Assembly (NCBI GenBank): GCA_036276035.1
Contig: DASUCM010000141.1
Coordinates: 1 to 21,699, forward strand
Source of the DNA: JACDAF01 sp036276035
GTDB taxonomy: Bacteria; Chloroflexota; Limnocylindria; P2-11E
Direction of reading: 5' to 3'
Length of the DNA stretch: 21,699 nucleotides
Position 1 is the first letter of the stretch. Each line of letters begins with the position of its first letter. A program made the translations under genes and the position numbers. Under the pieces are notes generated by a model. That model made no database searches. It was not told the DNA's origin and saw nothing but the letters and a program-made list of their open reading frames with translations. This document shows, one piece after another, positions 1-6,353 of this stretch.

Positions 1-567
1 CTCCTCCATCCGATCATGCCGTTCATCACCGACACGCTCGCGCTGCAGCTCTGGCAAGCGCGCGCGCGCCTGGATGCCGCGCCGTCGCTCGTCATCGCGA
101 TGTGGCCGGAGGCCGGGCCCCGCGACGAGGCGCTCGAACAGCGCTTCGGCCTCGTCCTCGACGCCGTGCGCGCGGTCCGCAATCTCCGGCAGGACGCGGG
201 CGTCGATCCCTCGGAGACCGTCGACGTCTCCATCGGGGGCGACACGGCGTCCATCTCGTGGGCCGCCCCGCACATCGCGGCGCTCACGAACGCCGAGGTC
301 CGCTTCGGCGCGGGCGAGGGGAGCGCGACCGTCGTCCGCACCGTCGAGGTGCGCCTGGCCCTGCGGCGGGAGGCCGCGGCCGAGCGCGCGCGGCTCGAGA
401 AGGAGCTCGCCGAGGCGAGGGCCGCGCTCGACAGATCGCGCGAGCTCCTCGCGAACACGAGCTTCACCGAGCGCGCGCCGAAGAGCGTCCTCGAGAAGGA
501 GCGCGCCCGGCTTGCCGAGCGCGAGGAGCGCGTCCGGCTCCTGGAGGACGAGCTCCGCAGGCAATGA
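1..567 (+). CDS. valS: Valine--tRNA ligase, C-terminal part (5' end outside window)
   Basis: Cytoplasmic class I aminoacyl-tRNA synthetase that charges tRNA-Val. The frame is open from base 1, and 188 residues are visible before TGA. The first visible residues read LLHPIMPFITDTLALQLW, which matches the conserved anticodon-binding helix region of ValRS, where the family usually has HPxMPFxTExLW. The last 65 or so residues are a charged heptad-like stretch (RLEKELAEARAALDRSRELL, then ANTSFTERAP and KSVLEKERARLAEREERVR). This is the C-terminal coiled-coil arm of ValRS, with the usual N-x-x-F-x-x-x-A-P pattern. The catalytic HIGH and KMSKS regions lie outside the window. A strong hairpin begins directly after the stop codon. 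Identification is secure from the family-specific C-terminus. Confidence 0.95.
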   Translation, partial: LLHPIMPFITDTLALQLWQARARLDAAPSLVIAMWPEAGPRDEALEQRFGLVLDAVRAVRNLRQDAGVDPSETVDVSIGGDTASISWAAPHIAALTNAEVRFGAGEGSATVVRTVEVRLALRREAAAERARLEKELAEARAALDRSRELLANTSFTERAPKSVLEKERARLAEREERVRLLEDELRRQ

Positions 568-597
568 GAGAGGGCGCCGGTCCTCCGGCGCCCTCTC
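568..597. terminator. GC-rich hairpin after valS, probably bidirectional
   Basis: A perfect 13-bp inverted repeat (568-580 GAGAGGGCGCCGG pairs with 585-597) encloses a 4-base TCCT loop. It starts at the base after the valS TGA and lies between two convergent genes, so it can serve both. There is no T tract on either side, so it is not a textbook intrinsic terminator. Confidence 0.75.
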
Positions 598-665
598 GCG
601 ATCCAGCGGCCTCGTGCCGGCGGGCCGGCGACCTTCTCGTCGCCGCCGCCCCGGTGCGCTGCCCG

Positions 666-1994
666 CTACCGGTTCTCCTTGAGGACGTTGTTCGCCTTCG
701 TCACTGCGACGCTGAGCGCGTCCTCCGGTGTCGCCTTCTTCGTTTGCACCTTCTGCAGCGCCTCGAAGATCGCGTCGCGGACCTCCTGCCAACCGCGGAT
801 GCTCGGACCGGCCGCGCTCGTCGGAACGAGGTCGAAGGCCTGCTTGCCTTGGACGTCGGGCCCCGCCCAGTGCGTCTTCAGTGCGGAGTCCTGGAGCGCG
901 CTCGCGCGCGTCGGCATGTACCCGGAGATGATCGACCACTTCGCGGTCTGCGCCGTGTCGGTGAACCACTTCAGGAATTCCCAGACGGCGAGCTGCCGCT
1001 CCGGCGTGCTCTTCGTGATCGCGATGACGCCGCCGAACTGGATCGTCTGCGCCGGGCCGCCTGCGGTCGGCATCCCGAAGATGCTCCAGCTGATCGGCCT
1101 CTTGAACGCGGCGCGGATGAACGGCCGCCCGGTGCTCGTGCCCGTCGCGAAGAGCAGGTTCCCTTCACCGAAGCGGTCCTGCCAGTCGAAGCCGGTCGGC
1201 ACGTAGCAGAAGGCCTCCTCGATGCAGCGCTGGTAGAGCTTCAGGGCCTCGAGCCCCTCCTTGCCGCCCCAGCCGACGGTCCCGTCGGCGTTCAGGATCT
1301 TGCCGCCGCGCGTCAGCACTTGGGCGAGGAACGCCTCGGTCCCCATACCGGCCCAGCCCCAGCGCGTGACCTTCCCGTCGGGGCCGACGCGCTTCGCTGC
1401 GCGCGCCATCTTCTCGAAGTCGTCCCACGTCTTCGGGTGCGCGGTGAAGCCGAGCTCCTTCAGGAGGTCGTCGTTCACCATGTTGACCTCGAGGCTCTTG
1501 ATGAACGGGAATGAGAGGATCTTGTTCTCGTACTGCGGGTAGCGGTTGGAGTCGATGTACGGCTTGTAGATGTCCGCCAGGCTCTCCTTGCTGAGCCCGT
1601 TCTTCTTCGACTCTATGTACTGGTCGATGTTGACGATGACGCCGGCCTTCGCGTAGTCGGCGACCTGGTTCTCGACGGCGACGACGCCGTCGGGCATGGC
1701 GCCGGCCTGGATCGCGCCGAGCATCTTCTGGTAGATCTGCGTGTAGTTCCCCTGGACCTCGGGCTTGATCGTGATGCCCTTGCCGTTCGAGGAGTTGAAC
1801 GCCGCGACCATGTCCTCGAAGTTCTTGGCGCTCGCGCCGGTCTGGTTGTGCCAGATGACCGCCTGCACCGGTGCCGAGAGCGTGATGTCCGCCTCGGTGT
1901 CCTTTGCCGGCGCACCCTGATCCCCGGGTCCGCCTGGTCCGCAGGCCGCGATGACGAGTGCCGCGGCAAAGCTGAGCGCGAAGAGCTGACGCAT
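666..1994 (-). CDS. ABC transporter sugar-binding lipoprotein (SBP_bac_1/8 type)
   Basis: Extracytoplasmic solute-binding lipoprotein of a carbohydrate-uptake (CUT1) ABC importer, 442 residues. The N-terminus is a lipoprotein signal: MRQLF, a hydrophobic core, then the lipobox I15-A16-A17-C18, and a Gly/Pro-rich tether. The mature part has typical family landmarks: VIWHNQTGASAKNFEDMVAA near the start, KTWDDFEKMARAAKRVG around residue 190, and a hinge/C-terminal lobe ending in ALSVAVTKANNVLKENR. The start at 1994 is chosen over an in-frame ATG at 2021 because a strong purine-rich site (GGGAGGAGGAAGG) sits directly before it and the signal peptide begins there. It is the last gene of the importer operon, 23 bases after the second permease. 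The substrate cannot be read from sequence; a sugar, polyol or glycerol-phosphate-like solute is likely. Confidence 0.9.
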   Translation of the reverse strand: MRQLFALSFAAALVIAACGPGGPGDQGAPAKDTEADITLSAPVQAVIWHNQTGASAKNFEDMVAAFNSSNGKGITIKPEVQGNYTQIYQKMLGAIQAGAMPDGVVAVENQVADYAKAGVIVNIDQYIESKKNGLSKESLADIYKPYIDSNRYPQYENKILSFPFIKSLEVNMVNDDLLKELGFTAHPKTWDDFEKMARAAKRVGPDGKVTRWGWAGMGTEAFLAQVLTRGGKILNADGTVGWGGKEGLEALKLYQRCIEEAFCYVPTGFDWQDRFGEGNLLFATGTSTGRPFIRAAFKRPISWSIFGMPTAGGPAQTIQFGGVIAITKSTPERQLAVWEFLKWFTDTAQTAKWSIISGYMPTRASALQDSALKTHWAGPDVQGKQAFDLVPTSAAGPSIRGWQEVRDAIFEALQKVQTKKATPEDALSVAVTKANNVLKENR

Positions 1995-2017
1995 GATCGA
2001 CCTTCCTCCTCCCGAAC

Positions 2018-2953
2018 TCACCCGCGGATGCCGGAGCGTGCGACGCCTTCGATGAAGTAGCGCTGCGCCACGAGGTACACGGCCACGGTCGGCAGGATCA
2101 CGAAGCTGGCTCCCGCCATGAGCAGATGGTACTGCGTGCCCGCCTCGTTACTGAACGGCAGGAGCGCGACCTGGATGGGCCTGATGTCGGGGCTCGAGGT
2201 GACGAGCAGCGGCCACAGGAAGGAGTTCCACGACGCGAGGAAATTGATGAGGGCCACGGTGACGAGCGCTGGCCGAACGAGGGGCAGCGCCACTGACCAG
2301 AGGAAGCGGAGGTGTCCGGCGCCGTCAAGGCGCGCCGCTTCCTGCAGCTCCTTCGGGATGCCGAGGAAGAACTGGCGCAGCAGGAAGATCGAGAACACCG
2401 AGGCCAGGAACGGGACGATCTGCGCGGTGTATGTGTCGTACCAGCCCAGGTAGCGGCGGCTCATGAGCACGAAGTTCGGGATGAGCGTCGCCTCGTTCGG
2501 GATGAAGATCGTGAGCAGGAACAGCGAGAAGAGCGCCGTCCTGCCTCGGAAGCTCATGCGGGCGAATGCGTACGCAGCGAGGACCGCGCTCACGATGGTG
2601 CCGAGCGTGACGGTGGTCGCGACGAAGATCGTGTTCGCGAAGGACCGCGCCCAGCGCGTGTTCGGGAAGTTCCAGGCCTCGATCCAGTTCTCGAAGTGCC
2701 AGACCGAAGGCAGGAACGTGGGAGGGTAGGACTGGGCTTCGACGAACGACTTGAACGAGGTCGTGACCATCCAGTAGAAGGGGAAGGCCATCACGATGGC
2801 GCCGAGGAGCAGGAACGCGTGCTTGAGCACGCTGCTCGCGCGGAGGCTACCCATGACCGCTCCGCGGCTCATCCATAGCCGCTTCGCGGCTTGGACTCGC
2901 TCGTGCGTCCGTGGCGCTGTGCGCAGCGCCACGTCCCGCTCTCGCTCATCCAT
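2018..2953 (-). CDS. ABC sugar transporter permease, MalG/UgpE type
   Basis: Inner-membrane permease subunit of the CUT1 importer, 311 residues from ATG 2953. It has about six transmembrane segments. The EAA loop EAARLDGAGHLRFLWSVALP (about residues 205-224) contacts the ATPase. Family-typical pieces are FPFYWMVTTSFK near residue 57, IPNEATLIPNF near 151, and a C-terminus ending in YFIEGVARSGIRG, as in MalG-type proteins. The start is uncertain. ATG 2953 has GGAAGG six bases upstream and overlaps the upstream permease by 8 bases, but its first 34 residues are charged and unlike the family. ATG 2854 (residue 34) has GGAG five bases upstream and gives 278 residues, close to the family norm. A 10-bp hairpin lies between the two candidate starts. 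Confidence 0.9.
   Translation of the reverse strand: MDERERDVALRTAPRTHERVQAAKRLWMSRGAVMGSLRASSVLKHAFLLLGAIVMAFPFYWMVTTSFKSFVEAQSYPPTFLPSVWHFENWIEAWNFPNTRWARSFANTIFVATTVTLGTIVSAVLAAYAFARMSFRGRTALFSLFLLTIFIPNEATLIPNFVLMSRRYLGWYDTYTAQIVPFLASVFSIFLLRQFFLGIPKELQEAARLDGAGHLRFLWSVALPLVRPALVTVALINFLASWNSFLWPLLVTSSPDIRPIQVALLPFSNEAGTQYHLLMAGASFVILPTVAVYLVAQRYFIEGVARSGIRG
2910..2933 (-). other. Strong hairpin between the two permease genes
   Basis: A perfect 10-bp stem with a TGCG tetraloop (arm CGTGGCGCTG, 2910-2919, paired with 2924-2933). It falls inside the doubtful N-terminal extension of the MalG-type permease. If that permease starts at 2872 or 2854, the hairpin is intercistronic in the minus-strand transcript and could act as a processing or stability element. 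A smaller 6-bp hairpin with a TTC loop lies at 2877-2891. Confidence 0.5.
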
Positions 2954-3956
2954 AGAAGACCTTCCGTCCGGCGATGCGGAACTGGAGCGCGGTGATGGCG
3001 ACGACGATGAGGACGAGGATGAAGGACATCGCCGCGCCCAGCCCGATCCCGTTGCTCGAGGTCCGCTCGAAGAACGTGCGGAAGATGAGCATGCTCACGG
3101 TCCGCGTCGTGTCGAGCGGGCCGCCGTTCGTGAGGACGAAGATCTGGCTGAACGCGCGCATCGCCCCGATCGTCGCGATGATGAAGACGAAGAAGATCGA
3201 CGGCGAGAGGAGCGGCAGCGTGATCCTCCGGAAGATCTGCCAGCCACCGGCGCCGTCGATCCGTGCCGCCTCGTAGTACTCGCGGCTGATATTCGTCAGC
3301 CCGGCGAGGAAGATGACCGTCTGGAAGCCGATGAAGTGCCACACCGTGAAGATCGAGACGGCGACGAGCGCGAGGCTCGGCCCCGCGAGCGCCGCAGGCA
3401 GCTGGATGCCCATGGCGCTCGCGAGCATCTGGAAGACGCCGCTCGGCTCACGGAGCCAGTCCTGTGCGCCGACGCCGACGAACGCCAGCGCCCAGTTCAG
3501 GAAGCCGAAGTTGGCGTTGAAGATCCACTCGAAGACGAGGGCCGCGGCGACCACCGAGGTGATGTACGGCATGAAGTACACGGCGCGGTACATGCCGCGT
3601 CCGACCGTGCCCTGGTAAAGCACGAAGGCGACGGCGAGCGCGATCCCCATCTCGACGGGGACCGTGAGCAGGACGTACCAGACCGTCACGCCAAGCGCGT
3701 TCGCGAACTCGGCGAACCGCGTGCCGGCTGGATCAAGGATCGCCCGGTAGTTGTCCAGCCCGACGAACCGCTCGTAGATCACGCCCCAGCGCGTGAGGCT
3801 CATCGCGAACGCCGCAAGGCTCGGCAGGACGTCGAAGACGCCGACGAGCAGGACGGCGGGAAAGACGAAGAGGTACGCCTCGATGTGCTCGACGAGGATG
3901 CGACGCCGGCGCTGTGCCGAGCGCGCGTCGTCGCCGGCCAGCACCCCCGCAGCCAC
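2946..3956 (-). CDS. ABC sugar transporter permease, MalF/UgpA type
   Basis: First gene of the importer operon; inner-membrane permease of 336 residues. An N-terminal cytoplasmic segment rich in Arg is followed by a first membrane helix (about 27-45) and then five more. The conserved EAA loop EAARIDGAGGWQIFRRITLP (about 229-248) and the preceding WHFIGFQTVIFLAGL are diagnostic for the MalF-type half of CUT1 importers. FVLTNGGPLDTTRTV (about 273-287) is also typical. The start is GTG 3956; GTG 3944 is an alternative with a GCGGGG upstream. No clear ribosome binding site precedes GTG 3956, but a TATCAT hexamer lies 8 bases before it, consistent with a leaderless mRNA. No ATPase gene accompanies the permeases, so a shared MsmX/UgpC-like ATPase elsewhere is inferred. 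Confidence 0.92.
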   Translation of the reverse strand: MAAGVLAGDDARSAQRRRRILVEHIEAYLFVFPAVLLVGVFDVLPSLAAFAMSLTRWGVIYERFVGLDNYRAILDPAGTRFAEFANALGVTVWYVLLTVPVEMGIALAVAFVLYQGTVGRGMYRAVYFMPYITSVVAAALVFEWIFNANFGFLNWALAFVGVGAQDWLREPSGVFQMLASAMGIQLPAALAGPSLALVAVSIFTVWHFIGFQTVIFLAGLTNISREYYEAARIDGAGGWQIFRRITLPLLSPSIFFVFIIATIGAMRAFSQIFVLTNGGPLDTTRTVSMLIFRTFFERTSSNGIGLGAAMSFILVLIVVAITALQFRIAGRKVFYG

Positions 3957-3976
3957 CTTCGGCGATGATACGAGCG
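3957..3976. promoter_or_regulatory. Compact divergent promoter between ABC importer and FmdB genes
   Basis: Only 20 bases separate the two divergent GTG starts. On the minus strand TATCAT (3970-3965) matches the -10 consensus at 5 of 6 positions and ends 8 bases before GTG 3956. On the plus strand GATGAT (3964-3969, 4 of 6) ends 7 bases before GTG 3977. There is no room for untranslated leaders, so both transcripts may be leaderless. No convincing -35 element was found. Confidence 0.4.
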
Positions 3977-4336
3977 GTGCCGATCTACGACTACCGCTGC
4001 GACGCGTGCGGGCACGCGTTCTCCGCCGTGCAGTCCTACACCGACGCGACGCTCGAGGAGTGCCCCCAGTGCGGCGCGAAGCCGCGCAAGCTCCTCAGCT
4101 CTCCCGCGATCGTGTTCAAGGGCTCCGGCTGGTACAAGACCGACAGCCGTAGAGGCTCGGACGCCGCGAAGGCCGACGCGAAGGCGGAGGGCAAGAGCGA
4201 GCCGAAGCCGGACTCGGCGACGGACAAAGGCCCGAAAGGCGCCGGCACGACGAAGGCGGAGATGAAGTCCGAGACGAAGGCCGATCCGCGGAGCGAGGCC
4301 AAGAGCGAGACGACGAAGAAGGAGCCGGCATCGTAA
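3977..4336 (+). CDS. FmdB-family zinc-ribbon protein with charged tail
   Basis: Small putative regulatory protein, 119 residues. The start at GTG 3977 gives MPIYDYRCDACGHAF, the almost invariant FmdB opening, so it is preferred over ATG 3965. The zinc ribbon uses C8-x-x-C11 and C29-x-x-C32. The conserved SSPAIVFKGSGWYKTDSR (about 41-58) closes the FmdB core. The remaining 60 residues are a low-complexity Lys/Glu/Asp/Ala/Ser tail with recurring KAD, KAE and KSE units, probably disordered. The biochemical function of FmdB proteins is unsettled; the name comes from a regulator of formamidase. Its TAA is embedded in TAAGGAGG and overlaps the proposed start of the next gene. Confidence 0.9.
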   Translation: MPIYDYRCDACGHAFSAVQSYTDATLEECPQCGAKPRKLLSSPAIVFKGSGWYKTDSRRGSDAAKADAKAEGKSEPKPDSATDKGPKGAGTTKAEMKSETKADPRSEAKSETTKKEPAS

Positions 4337-5154
4337 GGAGGTCCTTCCTCCGCGCGAGGCGGATCCTCACGGCCTTCGGTGAGGATGACTGCGGCTTCCT
4401 CGCGGGCGGCGTCGCCTACCAGCTCTTCTTCGCGATCATCCCGGTCCTCGCCCTGGTCATCGGCATCTTCGGCCTCATCTACGGGCCGCAGCGCGCGACC
4501 GTCGAGCTCGGGACCATCGTGCAGCGGACGATCCCGGCCCTCCGCGACGAGGAGGCGCGCATCGTCCGCTCGCTCGTCGACGGGCGCGCGGTCTCGTTCG
4601 GCCTCGGGCTCGCCGGCACGCTGCTCTCGGCGTCCGCCATCTACGGCTCGCTCGACACCGCGCTGTCCGGCGTGTTCGGCCGGACCGGAAGGCGCCGCTA
4701 CGTCCGCGGGCAGCTCGAGGCGATGCTGTTCCTCCTCGCGATCGCCGGTCTCGCGGTGGCGTCGTTCGCCGCCTCGTTCGGCATCCAGGCGGCGCAGGAC
4801 CTCGCCGAGTCGAGCGGCAGCGTGGGGCGCTGGCTGCTCTTCCTCACCTCGCCGCTCGTGGGGCTCGTCCCCGGCATCGCCTTCTTCTTCCTGGTGTTCC
4901 GGCTGGTCCCCCGAAAGCGCCTGACCCCGCGTGTCGCGCTGCGGGGAGCGCTGGTATCGGCCGTGCTATGGGAAGCGGCGAAGCTCGCCTTCGCCGTGCT
5001 CACGCGCGCCCTCGGGACCTTCGCCGCGTACGGGGCGCTCGCGTTCGCGGCGGGCCTGCTCACCTGGATCTACGTCACGGCGGCGATCGTTCTCATCGGC
5101 GCGGAGTTCATCAAGACGGAAGGGGAACCCGGCGTGAAAGGTGCCCCGGCGTGA
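4330..5154 (+). CDS. YihY/BrkB-family membrane protein (formerly 'ribonuclease BN'), non-canonical start
   Basis: Polytopic inner-membrane protein of unknown function. The frame carries family landmarks: FLAGGVAYQLFFAIIPVL (first membrane helix, about 23-40), YGSLDTALSGVFGR (about 105-118), LTPRVALRGALVSAVLWEAA (about 198-217) and a final helix ending IVLIGAEF. The first ATG/GTG/TTG in frame is GTG 4519, which would cut off 63 residues including helix 1. The homologous part reaches back to about MVRRSFLRARRIL, beginning at ATC 4330, with AAGGAG five bases upstream and a 7-base overlap with FmdB. An ATC start is therefore proposed but not proven; 4330 gives 274 residues, the normal family length. 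The stop overlaps the fhaA start as TGATG. Confidence 0.82.
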   Translation: MVRRSFLRARRILTAFGEDDCGFLAGGVAYQLFFAIIPVLALVIGIFGLIYGPQRATVELGTIVQRTIPALRDEEARIVRSLVDGRAVSFGLGLAGTLLSASAIYGSLDTALSGVFGRTGRRRYVRGQLEAMLFLLAIAGLAVASFAASFGIQAAQDLAESSGSVGRWLLFLTSPLVGLVPGIAFFFLVFRLVPRKRLTPRVALRGALVSAVLWEAAKLAFAVLTRALGTFAAYGALAFAAGLLTWIYVTAAIVLIGAEFIKTEGEPGVKGAPA

Positions 5155-5909
5155 TGGAGCGGCTCGAGCAGCTGGCGAGCCGGATGATCGAGGGCTGGAC
5201 GGGCCGTCTCTTCGGCGCGAAGCTCCAGCCGGTCCAGCTCGCGAAGCGCCTCATCCGCGCGATGGAGTCGCACCAGACCGTCTCGCTCGCGAAGACCTTC
5301 GTCCCGAACTCGTATGTCCTCTCGCTGTCGCCGGCCGACTTCGCGCAGTTCGAGCAGTACCGGCGCAGCCTCGAGCGCGACCTCTCCGAGGCCGTCCTCG
5401 GGGCCGCGCGCGACCGCGGCTTCACGCTGCTGGCCTACCCGACGGTCGAGCTGGAGCGCGACGAGGACGTCGCGCCCGGCGACGTGCGCGTCTCGTGCGC
5501 GCTCGTCGACGCCACGGGCGAGGAGGTCGACCCGGGGTCGTCGAAGGCGCTCGGCGGGGTCGAGGCGGGCCACACGATGGTCCTCGACCGCGACGCGCTC
5601 CTGCACGACAAGCCGCGCGCGCCGAAGGCCGAGCTCGAGATCGTGAAGGAGCGGCGCCGCATCAAGCTCGGCCCGGAGCCGTGCTCCATCGGGCGTGACC
5701 CGCAGAACGACGTCGTGCTCGACGACCGGCCGGTCTCCCGAAAGCACGCGGAGATCCGCCTGCGGCTCGGCCGCTACACGCTCTACGACCTCCAGAGCAC
5801 GAACGGCACGTACGTGAACGGCCGGCGCATCGCCGAGGTCGTCCTGTCCGACGGCGACCGCATCACGATCTGCGGCAACGACCTCGTGCTGCGGCAGGAG
5901 AAGGAGTAA
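5154..5909 (+). CDS. fhaA: FhaA-like protein: DUF3662 plus FHA domain
   Basis: Cytoplasmic phosphothreonine-reading adaptor, 251 residues. The N-terminal DUF3662/FhaA_N domain (about 1-115) opens with MERLEQLASRMIEGWTGRLF and contains LQPVQLAKRLIRAMESH. A short linker leads to a C-terminal FHA domain (about 168-248) with the phosphothreonine-pocket residues visible: G180-R181, S195-R-K-H198 and N217-G-T219. In actinobacteria FhaA binds PknB-phosphorylated partners such as the peptidoglycan flippase MviN and restrains wall synthesis; that role is inferred here from family and context. It lacks the long linker of mycobacterial FhaA. ATG 5154 overlaps the yihY stop (TGATG), indicating translational coupling. 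Confidence 0.93.
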   Translation: MERLEQLASRMIEGWTGRLFGAKLQPVQLAKRLIRAMESHQTVSLAKTFVPNSYVLSLSPADFAQFEQYRRSLERDLSEAVLGAARDRGFTLLAYPTVELERDEDVAPGDVRVSCALVDATGEEVDPGSSKALGGVEAGHTMVLDRDALLHDKPRAPKAELEIVKERRRIKLGPEPCSIGRDPQNDVVLDDRPVSRKHAEIRLRLGRYTLYDLQSTNGTYVNGRRIAEVVLSDGDRITICGNDLVLRQEKE

Positions 5910-5912
5910 GGC

Positions 5913-6353
5913 CTGGAGATCACCTTCACCGTCCTGCTCTGGGCGGTCCGCATCGCCTTCATCGTGCTGCTCTACCTCTTCCTCATCCGCGCCTTCAGCG
6001 CGCTCTGGCGCGCGATGCGAACGGAGGAGGCGGTCGCGGCACGGCCTGCCGGGATCGCGTTCCTCGTCGTCCAGCGGACGCACCGCGGCGGCCCGCGGGC
6101 GGGGGAGCGGCTGCCGCTGCGCGCGGTCACCTCGCTCGGCCGCGACGCGGGCAACGACATCGTCGTGAACGACGAGGCGGCGTCCGCGCGGCACGCGACG
6201 CTCACGTTCACCGACGGCGACTGGTGGATCGAGGATGCCGGCAGCACGAACGGCACGGTCGTGAACGGGACGAAGATCTGGCAACGCGAGCGCCTGCACT
6301 ACGGCGACGAGGTCGTCATCGGCCGCATCGGCCTCCGGCTGGAGCAGGCCTGA
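5913..6353 (+). CDS. fhaB: FhaB-like membrane-anchored FHA protein, CTG start
   Basis: Small FHA protein, 146 residues from CTG 5913. It has one N-terminal membrane helix (about 4-27, TVLLWAVRIAFIVLLYLFL) and a C-terminal FHA domain (about 66-144) with G77-R78, S91, R93-H94 and N113-G-T115 in the phosphothreonine pocket. The first ATG/GTG/TTG in frame is GTG 5964, which would remove most of the helix. AAGGAG (5901-5906) lies six bases before CTG 5913, inside the fhaA end, and supports that start. Mycobacterial FhaB (FipA) works in the divisome and polar growth with PknA/PknB; a similar role is inferred. The stop overlaps the rodA ATG (TGATG). In actinobacteria pstP usually follows, but here it is missing. 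Confidence 0.9.
   Translation: MEITFTVLLWAVRIAFIVLLYLFLIRAFSALWRAMRTEEAVAARPAGIAFLVVQRTHRGGPRAGERLPLRAVTSLGRDAGNDIVVNDEAASARHATLTFTDGDWWIEDAGSTNGTVVNGTKIWQRERLHYGDEVVIGRIGLRLEQA

Noticed and set aside
4379..4924. Plus-strand frame from GTG 4379 over yihY
   Set aside because: It is a Ser/Arg/Ala-rich shadow in another frame. The yihY frame has the membrane helices and family motifs.
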